From Acidobacteriaceae bacterium (GTDB lineage: Bacteria; Acidobacteriota; Terriglobia; Terriglobales; Acidobacteriaceae): a DNA stretch of 25,321 nt. The stretch is taken from assembly GCA_003167305.1 (NCBI GenBank), contig PMTP01000118.1:1-25321 (forward strand), read 5' to 3'. Position 1 is the first letter of the stretch, and each line of letters starts with the position of its first letter. The notes beneath the pieces are model-generated. The model was not told the DNA's origin and searched no databases. It was given only the letters and a program-made list of their open reading frames with translations. Of this stretch, positions 14,440 through 20,474 are shown in pieces. Made by a program: the position numbers and the translations under genes.

Positions 14440-14513
14440 TGGGCGATCGTCTAATGGTAGGACAATGCCCTTTGGAGGCATTTGTCCAGGTTCGAATCCT
14501 GGTCGCCCAGCCA
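14440..14513 (+). tRNA. tRNA-Gln (anticodon UUG)
   Basis: A 74-base cloverleaf with encoded CCA. Acceptor arm TGGGCGA pairs with TCGCCCA, the discriminator is G73, the anticodon stem is ATGCC/GGCAT around loop CTTTGGA, which places TTG at positions 34-36, and the T arm is CCAGG-TTCGAAT-CCTGG. The weak U1-A72 pair and G73 are glutaminyl identity features. It starts five bases after the ispE stop, behind a T-run, and is probably co-transcribed with ispE and prs. Confidence 0.95.
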
Positions 14514-14523
14514 AGTTTTAGCT

Positions 14524-14548
14524 GTCAGTGAACATTGGTCAGTGAACA
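14524..14548. repeat. Short direct repeat after the tRNA
   Basis: GTCAGTGAACA is present twice, at 14524-14534 and 14538-14548, three bases apart, in the spacer between the tRNA and prs. It resembles the dispersed GTCAGT-type repeats found again after prs. No role is visible. Confidence 0.5.
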
Positions 14549-14584
14549 GTAGCCCAAAGCCAACCAGCTTGGAGGCAATTGAAG

Positions 14585-15685
14585 ATGGAAGCAGGAAGAT
14601 CGACGGTGACGGCGGAAGACAAACAACAGGACGGCGGGCAGGCGGCGGCAAAAGAGGCCGCGCAGTTTGCCGCGGCGGATGCAGCCGCGAAAGCGAAGGA
14701 GGCCAAACTGGCTCCGGATCGCAAGCGCAGCCGCAACCTGAGCGAGGACAAGCGCTTCAAGCTTTTCAGCGGCACGGCTAACCGGCCTCTGACTGAGGAG
14801 ATTGGCCGCCACATCGGCGTTCCGGTGGGCGAGGTCAAGATTCAGCGCTTTGCCGACGGCGAAGTCTACTTCCAGTTGCTTGAAAATGTGCGCGGGGTGG
14901 ATGTTTTTGTCGTCCAGCCCACCTGCTACCCGGTGGATCAGAACCTGGTGGAGCTGCTGGTCATGATTGATGCGCTGAAAAGGGCATCGGCGGCGCGTAT
15001 CACGGTAGTGGTGCCGTATTACGGCTATGCCCGCCAGGATCGCAAGGATCGTCCGCGCGTGGCCATCAGCGCCAAGCTGATCGCCGACCTGCTGACCACC
15101 GCCGGCGCCAACCGCGCCCTCTTCGTTGACCTGCACGCCGCGCAGATTCAGGGCTTCTTCAACATTCCCGTCGATCACCTTTACGCCAGCCCGGTGCTGG
15201 TGAGTTACTTCCGCGAGCTGAATCTGCCCAACCTGACGGTGGTCTCGCCCGACGCCGGCGGCGTGGAGCGGGCGCGCTTCTTTGCGCAGAAGGTTGGAGC
15301 GCCGCTGGCCATTGTGGACAAGCGCCGCACGGACATGAACGTGACCGAGGTGATGCACGTGATCGGCGATGTGAAGGGCAGATCCTGCCTCATTCTTGAC
15401 GACATAGTCGATACGGCCGGCACGCTGGTCAAGACGGTGGACGCACTTTACGCCGCCGGCGCAGCAACCGTTTACGCCGGAGCCAGTCACGCCGTGCTCT
15501 CCGGCCCGGCAATTGACCGCATCGCCGCATCGCGCCTGGAGCAGTTGGTGGTTACCAACTCCATTCCTCTGCGCGAGGCGGCGCAGAAGTTGCCCAAGAT
15601 CAAGGTACTCTCCATCGCCGGCCTGCTGGGCGCGGCTATCGAGAGCATTCACATGGAAACCAGCGTGAGTACGCTGTTCAACTAA
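14585..15685 (+). CDS. prs: Ribose-phosphate pyrophosphokinase with N-terminal extension
   Basis: Prs makes PRPP from ribose-5-phosphate and ATP, feeding purine, pyrimidine, histidine and tryptophan synthesis. The catalytic protein starts at about residue 57 ('KRFKLFSGTANRPL') and carries 'FADGEVYFQ', 'PYYGYARQDRKDRPRVAISAK', 'DLHAAQIQGFF' and the PRPP loop 'LILDDIVDTAGTL'. The first 56 residues are an Ala/Lys-rich, low-complexity extension absent from standard Prs of about 315 residues. ATG 14585 has GGAGG nine bases upstream, which supports the extended start; TTG at 14579 is too close to that site. PurM and PurN in this window belong to a pathway that uses its product. Confidence 0.94.
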   Translation: MEAGRSTVTAEDKQQDGGQAAAKEAAQFAAADAAAKAKEAKLAPDRKRSRNLSEDKRFKLFSGTANRPLTEEIGRHIGVPVGEVKIQRFADGEVYFQLLENVRGVDVFVVQPTCYPVDQNLVELLVMIDALKRASAARITVVVPYYGYARQDRKDRPRVAISAKLIADLLTTAGANRALFVDLHAAQIQGFFNIPVDHLYASPVLVSYFRELNLPNLTVVSPDAGGVERARFFAQKVGAPLAIVDKRRTDMNVTEVMHVIGDVKGRSCLILDDIVDTAGTLVKTVDALYAAGAATVYAGASHAVLSGPAIDRIAASRLEQLVVTNSIPLREAAQKLPKIKVLSIAGLLGAAIESIHMETSVSTLFN

Positions 15686-15772
15686 GTTGTCAGTTATCAG
15701 TTATAAGTCGTCAGTTACCGGCAGCCGGATTATGGCCTTTGCTGAAAACTGACAACTGAAATCTGATAACTG
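15686..15772. repeat. Nested inverted repeats between prs and rplY
   Basis: GTTGTCAGTT (15686-15695) matches AACTGACAAC (15747-15756) in inverse, and CAGTTATCAG (15691-15700) matches CTGATAACTG (15763-15772). The unit is built from GTCAGTT and ATCAGTT words and begins one base after the prs stop. It has the look of a dispersed intergenic repeat rather than a terminator. Confidence 0.6.
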
Positions 15773-15833
15773 GCCTTCACAAAGGGAGCGGAACTCAACC
15801 GTTCGTGCCCGAAACCAGGAAACGAGAGAGCGA

Positions 15834-16562
15834 ATGTCCGAAGTAGTCGTAGCCAAGCCCCGTGAGGGCAAGTTCAACAAAAATGCCGCTCGCCGCGTGC
15901 GCGTCGCGGGCAAGATTCCCGCCGTGCTGTATGGTCCGGGACACGATCCGGTGGCCATCGAGGTGGACCCCAAGCAGATCTCCCGGATTCTCTTCTCCGA
16001 GACCGGCCACAATACGATCTTTGACGTAGAAGTCGCCGGCCAGAGCGCGGCCAAGGCGATGATCGTCGACTGGCAGCGCGAGCCGCTCAACGACCTCTTG
16101 ATTCACATCGACCTGAAGCGCATTGCTCTGGACAAGACCCTGCGCGTCAGCGTGCGCGTCAAGCTGCTGGGAATTCCGCTGGGCGTCAAGAACTCCGGCG
16201 GCATCCTCGACCAGGTGTTGCGCGAGGTGGAGGTCGAGTGCCTCCCGGCGGACATCCCCGCCAACATTGCGGTGGACGTCAGCCATCTGGAGATGTATGG
16301 GGTACTGCGCGTCAGCGGCCTGCCTCACTCGGACGCTATCAAGTACCTCAACTCCGAGGATGCGACTGTGGCTCACGTCGTCTCCATCCGCGAAGAAGCG
16401 CCGACCGCGGCCGAGGTCGAGGCGGCAGCCACGGCGGCAGCGGCGGCGGCAGCGACAACAGCCGAGCCGGAAGTTGCCAAGAAGGGCAAGCCGGAAGATG
16501 CGGCAGCGGCGAAGAAGCCTGAGGCTGCTGCAGCGGGAAAGAAGCCCGAGGCGAAGAAGTAA
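15834..16562 (+). CDS. rplY: 50S ribosomal protein L25, long (Ctc/TL5) form
   Basis: L25 binds 5S rRNA in the large subunit. The N-terminal 5S-binding domain runs to about residue 95 ('ARRVRVAGKIPAVLYGPGHDPVAIEVD', '...PLNDLLIHIDLKRI'). The second, TL5-type domain spans about 100-190 with 'VRVKLLGIPLGVKNSGGILDQVLREVEVECLP', then 'IPANIAVDVSHLEMYGVLRVSGL'. The last 50 residues are a low-complexity tail of Ala, Lys, Pro and Glu. The 242-residue length fits the long form. The order prs - rplY - pth is a conserved bacterial cluster. The gene is three bases upstream of pth and in the same frame. Confidence 0.95.
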   Translation: MSEVVVAKPREGKFNKNAARRVRVAGKIPAVLYGPGHDPVAIEVDPKQISRILFSETGHNTIFDVEVAGQSAAKAMIVDWQREPLNDLLIHIDLKRIALDKTLRVSVRVKLLGIPLGVKNSGGILDQVLREVEVECLPADIPANIAVDVSHLEMYGVLRVSGLPHSDAIKYLNSEDATVAHVVSIREEAPTAAEVEAAATAAAAAAATTAEPEVAKKGKPEDAAAAKKPEAAAAGKKPEAKK

Positions 16563-16565
16563 CTC

Positions 16566-17270
16566 TTGGACGCGGAAAGCCAGTCCGTTCACCCCAGCGA
16601 GCCAAAATCGCTCGCCGGGGGCCCCGAATCGGGAGCGCGCAACGGCCCCTTTTTGCTGGTGGGGCTGGGCAATCCGGGTCTCGACTATCTGTGGACCCCA
16701 CACAACGCGGGGTTCATGGCCATCGACCGCATCGCCCAGCAAGAAGGGGTTGTGGTCCAGAACCGGCGCTGCCGGGCCGCTACCGCAACCTGCCAAGTGG
16801 CGGGGCGCAAGGTGGTCCTGGGCAAGCCGGAGACATTTATGAACGAGAGCGGGCTGGCAGTGGCCGCTCTCGTTCGGGAGTTTGATGTGGACCCGGCGCT
16901 GGATCTGCTCGTGATTTACGACGAGTTGGACCTGACGCTGGGAACCATCAAGATCAGGGAGCGCGGTTCGGCGGCGGGGCACAAAGGAGCCCGCAGCATT
17001 ATCGGCGCTCTGGGTTCGCAGGAGTGGTTGCGTTTGCGCATTGGAGTAGGGCTGGATTTGCTTCCCGAGGCCATTGCGGCAGGCGGCGGCAGGCGGCCGG
17101 GCAGGGATTACCTGCTCTCGCCGATGCGCCAGAAGGATTTGACGGTGCTGGACGAGGTGCTAGACCGGGTGGCGACCGCCGTGCGGCGCATCCTCTCCGA
17201 CGGTCCGGCAGCCGCGATGAACGAGTTCAACAGGAAAGACAGGGAACAGGGAACAGGGAATAGCGAATAA
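16566..17270 (+). CDS. pth: Peptidyl-tRNA hydrolase
   Basis: Pth frees tRNAs from prematurely released peptidyl-tRNA. The catalytic set is present: N36 in 'VGLGNPG', H46 in 'PHNAGF', N93 in 'FMNESG' and D119 in 'YDELDLTLG', followed by 'GSAAGHKGARSI'. There is no ATG before the conserved core; TTG at 16566 is the only reasonable start, three bases after the rplY stop and in the same frame. It gives a 27-residue non-family lead, and initiation is likely coupled to L25 translation. The C-terminus runs into a 7-base tandem repeat that codes for the last residues (EQGTGNS), so the original stop has probably been displaced. Confidence 0.93.
   Translation: MDAESQSVHPSEPKSLAGGPESGARNGPFLLVGLGNPGLDYLWTPHNAGFMAIDRIAQQEGVVVQNRRCRAATATCQVAGRKVVLGKPETFMNESGLAVAALVREFDVDPALDLLVIYDELDLTLGTIKIRERGSAAGHKGARSIIGALGSQEWLRLRIGVGLDLLPEAIAAGGGRRPGRDYLLSPMRQKDLTVLDEVLDRVATAVRRILSDGPAAAMNEFNRKDREQGTGNSE
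17239..17259. repeat. Tandem repeat of ACAGGGA, three copies
   Basis: Three exact copies of a 7-base unit lie at the 3' end of pth and are translated in its last codons. Repeats of this AACAGGGA type usually sit between genes, so here the repeat seems to have been absorbed into the coding region. Confidence 0.7.
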
Positions 17271-17387
17271 ATCTGGAAGCGCTGAAGCTCTACTGGGATC
17301 GACTGAAGCAGAGGTTGGAAAACAAGACGAGAGTGTAAGGCTGGAGATCAGAGTGAAACCTGAGTGTCCAGCGGAAAAGGAAACCGG

Positions 17388-17834
17388 ATGTTGCGTGTAT
17401 ATGAGGTGATGTTCATTGTTCGGCCCGATGCGGCCGAAGAGGATGTTGACAAGCTGATCGCCGGCTTCTCCGAAAACGTTACCAAGGGTGGCGGATTGGT
17501 GAAGACGGTAGAGAAGATGGGCCGGCGCAAGCTCGCCTACATGGTGCGCAAGTTCAACGACGGCAACTACGTTCTGCTCACCATCGAGGCCAACGGCGCG
17601 GTGGTGCTGGAGCTGGAGCGCCGCTTGCGCGTTACCGAGCCGGTGATCAAGTTCATCACCGTGCGCATTGACGAGGAAGAGAAGCGTCTGGCTAAAGTGA
17701 AGGCCCTGCGCGGCGTCCGCCGGAGTGCAACCGCGCCGGTTCAGTCCGTCGCGCCGGTTCCGGTTGCAGCGCCAGCTACGGTGGCGGAAGCTGCTCCCGT
17801 AGCGGCAGCCGCCGAGCCGGTCCCGGCCGTTTAG
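17388..17834 (+). CDS. rpsF: 30S ribosomal protein S6 with C-terminal tail
   Basis: S6 pairs with S18 on the central platform of the small subunit. The fold covers residues 1-100: 'MLRVYEVMFIVRPDA', 'GGGLVKTVEKMGRRKLAYMVRKFNDGNYVLL', and 'RLRVTEPVIKFITVRID'. The remaining 48 residues are rich in Ala, Pro and Val ('VAPVPVAAPATVAEAAPVAAAAEPVPAV') and are not part of the standard fold. ATG 17388 is preceded by AAAAGGAAA; a GTG at 17364 in frame would add eight residues and lacks a ribosome site. The 117-base spacer after pth shows no gene. It leads the rpsF-rpsR-rplI set. Confidence 0.95.
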   Translation: MLRVYEVMFIVRPDAAEEDVDKLIAGFSENVTKGGGLVKTVEKMGRRKLAYMVRKFNDGNYVLLTIEANGAVVLELERRLRVTEPVIKFITVRIDEEEKRLAKVKALRGVRRSATAPVQSVAPVPVAAPATVAEAAPVAAAAEPVPAV

Positions 17835-17852
17835 CACGGTATGTCACGAATT

Positions 17853-17935
17853 GCCGTTGCCGGCCCGCTATTGCGGGGCGTCGGCATCGGCCCGATCCAG
17901 CGTTCCGGCAGTAGCCCAACGGCTCTTCGCCGGAA
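17853..17935 (+). promoter_or_regulatory. Two tandem hairpins in the rpsF-rpsR spacer
   Basis: The first hairpin spans 17853-17891: GCCG/CGGC, a T-T mismatch, TGCCG/CGGCA and GCCCGC/GCGGGGC around loop TATT. The second spans 17903-17935: TTCCGGC/GCCGGAA, an internal loop, then AGCC/GGCT around loop CAAC. The rpsR start is 25 bases further on. No T-run follows, so they are not standard terminators. They may regulate or process the mRNA between S6 and S18. Confidence 0.5.
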
Positions 17936-17960
17936 GCCAAGAGAGTAAAGAGGAAACAGC

Positions 17961-18341
17961 ATGTCTGATGAGACTCAAGCAACGAGCGCACCCGCAGCAG
18001 CCAGTTCGGAATCCGGCCCGGGTTCGGGCCACAGTTACGGCCACAGTTCAGGCCCCCGCACCGGCGGACGGCCTGCCGGCGGACCCGGCGGACGGCCCTC
18101 CAGCGCTCCTGGCGGCCGCGGCAAGTTCTTCCGCCGCAAGAAGGTCTGCAAGTTTTGCACCGAGAAGATTGACGCAATTCCTTACCGCGATGTCCGGCTG
18201 CTGCAGGGCTTTGTGGCCGAGCGCGGCAAGATCGTGCCCCGCCGGCTGACCGGCGTCTGCACCAAGCACCAGCGCCGCCTGACCCGCGCCATCAAGCAGG
18301 CCCGGAACATCGCCCTGCTGCCGTTTGCCACGCGCCACTAA
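17961..18341 (+). CDS. rpsR: 30S ribosomal protein S18 with N-terminal extension
   Basis: S18 is the S6 partner in the 30S platform. The core is the last 75 residues: '[67 protein letters not shown]' in family order. C63, C66, C100 and H103 suggest the zinc-binding version of S18. The first 53 residues are a Gly/Ser/Pro-rich extension with repeated '[10 protein letters not shown]' and 'GGRP' units that standard S18 lacks. GAGGAA lies upstream of ATG 17961. It follows rpsF after a structured spacer. Confidence 0.95.
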   Translation: MSDETQATSAPAAASSESGPGSGHSYGHSSGPRTGGRPAGGPGGRPSSAPGGRGKFFRRKKVCKFCTEKIDAIPYRDVRLLQGFVAERGKIVPRRLTGVCTKHQRRLTRAIKQARNIALLPFATRH

Positions 18342-18342
18342 T

Positions 18343-18359
18343 GCGATTCCTGGAATCGC
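18343..18359 (+). promoter_or_regulatory. Hairpin just after the rpsR stop
   Basis: GCGATTC (18343-18349) pairs with GAATCGC (18353-18359) around CTG, two bases after the rpsR stop codon. No T-run follows, so it may protect or process the message rather than terminate. rplI starts 119 bases further on. Confidence 0.35.
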
Positions 18360-18478
18360 CGTAACCATCGGCTGCCGTTCCGCCGCCTCGCGCACCCGCT
18401 CGCTGTGAGTGGCTCGCGCGAAGCTGATTTGGCGGAGGGCGATATTGTGGATGCCGAATGCACACAGGAGAGTGAATC

Positions 18479-18985
18479 ATGGAAGTCATTTTGAAGGATG
18501 ATGTAGTCAATCTGGGCCACCGCGGCGATCTGGTTAAAGTCGCCGACGGCTACGCCCGCAACTATCTGCTGCCCCGCAAGCTGGCGCTGCAGGCCACCTC
18601 GGCCAACAAGGCCGTGGTCGAGCAGATGAAGAACGCCGCCGCCCGCCGCTCCGCCACGGAGAAGGCGCTGGCCGAGGCACTGGCCGTCAAGCTTGAGCCC
18701 ATCGTGCTCGACTTTACCCGCAAGTCGGGCGAGGCCGGCCACCTCTTCGGCTCCGTTACCTCGGCCGACATCGCCGCCGCGCTCGACGCCAAGGGCTTCG
18801 AGATCGATCGCCGCAAGATTCAGTTGCCTGAGCCGATCAAGACGGTTGGCGACCACACCGTGACCATCAAGCTCTACCGCGAAGTCGCCGCGCACGTGAA
18901 GATCAATGTGCTGGCCGAAGCTACGGAAGAAGCCGCCGAAGCGCCAGTAGCCGAGCCAGTCGCAGAAGCGGAAGCCGCGGAGTAG
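18479..18985 (+). CDS. rplI: 50S ribosomal protein L9 with acidic tail
   Basis: L9 bridges the L1-stalk base of the large subunit. The N-terminal domain begins 'MEVILKDDVVNLGHRGDLVKVADGYARNYLLPRKLA', a diagnostic pattern. The long connecting helix follows ('EQMKNAAARRSATEKALAEALAVKL'), then the C-terminal domain with 'GHLFGSVTSADIAAAL' and 'DRRKIQLPEPIKTVGDHTVTIKLY'. The final 20 or so residues are an Ala/Glu-rich acidic tail beyond the usual end. AGGAGAG precedes ATG 18479. It closes the S6-S18-L9 set; dnaB, often next, is absent. Confidence 0.96.
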   Translation: MEVILKDDVVNLGHRGDLVKVADGYARNYLLPRKLALQATSANKAVVEQMKNAAARRSATEKALAEALAVKLEPIVLDFTRKSGEAGHLFGSVTSADIAAALDAKGFEIDRRKIQLPEPIKTVGDHTVTIKLYREVAAHVKINVLAEATEEAAEAPVAEPVAEAEAAE

Positions 18986-19005
18986 CTTTTCTCAACCCAC
19001 CGTCA

Positions 19006-19035
19006 CGCCGCCTCCCGGTTCGCCGAGGGGCGGCG
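19006..19035. terminator. GC-rich inverted repeat after rplI
   Basis: CGCCGCC (19006-19012) pairs with GGCGGCG (19029-19035), 20 bases after the rplI stop and just past the end of the convergent hicB-like gene. The location suits a shared terminator, but no T-run is present on either strand, so the call is weak. Confidence 0.35.
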
Positions 19036-19043
19036 CGTGCGTT

Positions 19044-19229
19044 TCAGACTATGCTGTCTTTGTGGTCTTCCAGAATCAGTCGAATGGCGGCGCCCAAGCT
19101 GGCGCGGCACTCTTCAAAGGTGCGGCCCTGCCCGTTGGCGCCGGGGATATCGGGCGACCCACTGACAAACCACTCGCCGTCCCGCTCGATGACTGTTGTG
19201 AATTCATTCCGCATGGGCACCATAAACAT
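19044..19229 (-). CDS. HicB-family antitoxin-like protein, apparently orphan
   Basis: A 61-residue protein of the HicB (UPF0150) fold: 'EFTTVIERDGEWFVSGSPDIPGANGQGRTFEECRASLGAAIRLIL'. This matches the partial RNase-H-like domain that blocks HicA mRNA interferases. There is no added DNA-binding domain. GGAG stands close to the ATG at 19229; in-frame ATGs at 19223 and 19214 are alternatives, and the family core begins near the last. A hicA toxin gene normally lies directly next to hicB, but none is open on either side here, so this is a solitary copy or a relic. Confidence 0.82.
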   Translation of the reverse strand: MFMVPMRNEFTTVIERDGEWFVSGSPDIPGANGQGRTFEECRASLGAAIRLILEDHKDSIV

Positions 19230-19283
19230 TTTTCTCCGCCTGAACCAACCTCCATCTTACCGATTCATGCACGAACGTCGCGG

Positions 19284-20429
19284 TTACCAAGGCGCCGTTT
19301 CCTTGTGTTCGATCTCTGCGTAGGCTTGGTAACCTGTCTGGCGGTCAACACGCTTACCCTCCGTTTCCAGCTCCGCAATCCGCTGCTGATGCGAGGCCCA
19401 GGTCTCGCTGATGCTGGCTTTTTGGCCATGCCTCTCAATCATTGGTCCAGCGGGCATACCCCCATCAGCGTACGTCGTCGATATGAGAAGGGAGCCGTCC
19501 TGAAAGGTAGTATAGAATTTTGTACCAAGTCCGCTCGGCTCGGCAAAAGCAGTCTTGTTTTTAGAGATATAGACCGGATGTCCTACAAGATGCTTCGTTC
19601 CATCGTGAATGGTCATTACCTCTCGCTTGCACCACATCGCGAATACGACGAGAGCCGGGAGCAGTAGAACCAGACGAATCAGCGTGAAGGTCTCTCCGTC
19701 TGAAAAATGGTAGTCAAATCCCAAATCTTTTAGTTGGTCAATTTCGGATTGATACCTCGTCCGAATGCGCTGCTCGATATCTGGAGAGAAGATTTGTACG
19801 TGGCCAATGGTGCCGAATATCAAACGGAGAAAACTCAGCGTTCTTTTGTCTAATGATTCTTTGGACGAGGCCGCCGGCTCTGTGAGTTCCGCGGGCCGAT
19901 GCCCCTGCAGATACCGAACGATGATCCATGCCCCCTGCAGAGACATCGTAACTCCTACGCCCATCAGCGTCAGCAGGCAGCGCTGCTCATTCGGCCAGGA
20001 AACCTCAAGCGACAACAAACCCGCGAGGAGACTACCGGCTGACAGGAAAAGGTAGGAGCGTTTGGTGGACTTCGAGCGCGCCCAGAAAAAGGTCGCTAAC
20101 AGTGCGCCGACTGCCACAGGAGCCCAGTAGTGCGCGCGCATGAAAAACAGCCCAGCGAGGAAACCAAGGAGGGCAAGCCCCATGAGACAACCCGAGCCAG
20201 GTCTCTCATCCTCGGAGAAGAGGTCTGGAACTGCCAGGATCAATGGGGATAGTTCTAGTATGATTCCCCAATGGGAATGAGGATTACGTAACGCCAGCAA
20301 TCCAGAGCCGGAAAGCAACGCGAACCCGATTCCCCCAAGAAACATTCTCATAACCCGAACTGCTATTTTCAGTTTGCGGCGAAATTCGGATTGAGTCTTT
20401 GGCTCGCGCCCGTCTCTTTCGTTTTCCAC
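19284..20429 (-). CDS. Polytopic membrane protein, unknown function
   Basis: A 381-residue protein of unknown family. A charged N-terminus is followed by about six hydrophobic segments in residues 28-170 (for example 'FLGGIGFALLSGSGLLAL' and 'GCLMGLALLGFLAGLFF'). A soluble stretch of some 70 residues follows, then a further membrane segment near 252-270 ('LVLLLPALVVFAMWC') and a C-terminal soluble domain of about 110 residues with 'GTKFYTTFQDGSLLISTTYADGG'. GTG at 20429 has GGAG six bases upstream, so I take GTG as the start. It looks richer in AT than its neighbours, which may mean later acquisition. It lies 45 bases after DUF58 on the same strand and may be the last gene of that operon. Confidence 0.75.
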   Translation of the reverse strand: MENERDGREPKTQSEFRRKLKIAVRVMRMFLGGIGFALLSGSGLLALRNPHSHWGIILELSPLILAVPDLFSEDERPGSGCLMGLALLGFLAGLFFMRAHYWAPVAVGALLATFFWARSKSTKRSYLFLSAGSLLAGLLSLEVSWPNEQRCLLTLMGVGVTMSLQGAWIIVRYLQGHRPAELTEPAASSKESLDKRTLSFLRLIFGTIGHVQIFSPDIEQRIRTRYQSEIDQLKDLGFDYHFSDGETFTLIRLVLLLPALVVFAMWCKREVMTIHDGTKHLVGHPVYISKNKTAFAEPSGLGTKFYTTFQDGSLLISTTYADGGMPAGPMIERHGQKASISETWASHQQRIAELETEGKRVDRQTGYQAYAEIEHKETAPW

Positions 20430-20474
20430 ATCTTTCTCCTTACAGTACCGCTCAAACAGTAAATCCTATCACCC

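Noticed and set aside
14525..15652. Long open frame on the minus strand opposite prs (375 codons)
   Set aside because: It is fully antisense to a well-supported gene, has no family motifs, and reflects the codon bias of high-GC coding DNA.
16348..16842. Arg- and Ser-rich open frames over the L25 tail
   Set aside because: These are alternate frames of the Ala/Lys-rich low-complexity tail and of pth, with no independent evidence.
15795..16982. 395-codon minus-strand frame opposite rplY and pth
   Set aside because: Covers two genuine genes in antisense; composition of Arg/Leu/Cys runs is typical of a shadow frame.
17341..17387. S6:S18 regulatory hairpin in front of rpsF
   Set aside because: Only a weak CTGGA/TCCAG pairing exists, without the conserved loop bases I would expect.
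19230..19283. Remnant of hicA upstream of the hicB-like gene
   Set aside because: A short stretch could be read as DGGWFRR, near the DGW motif of HicA, but it is too short and lies after a stop codon.
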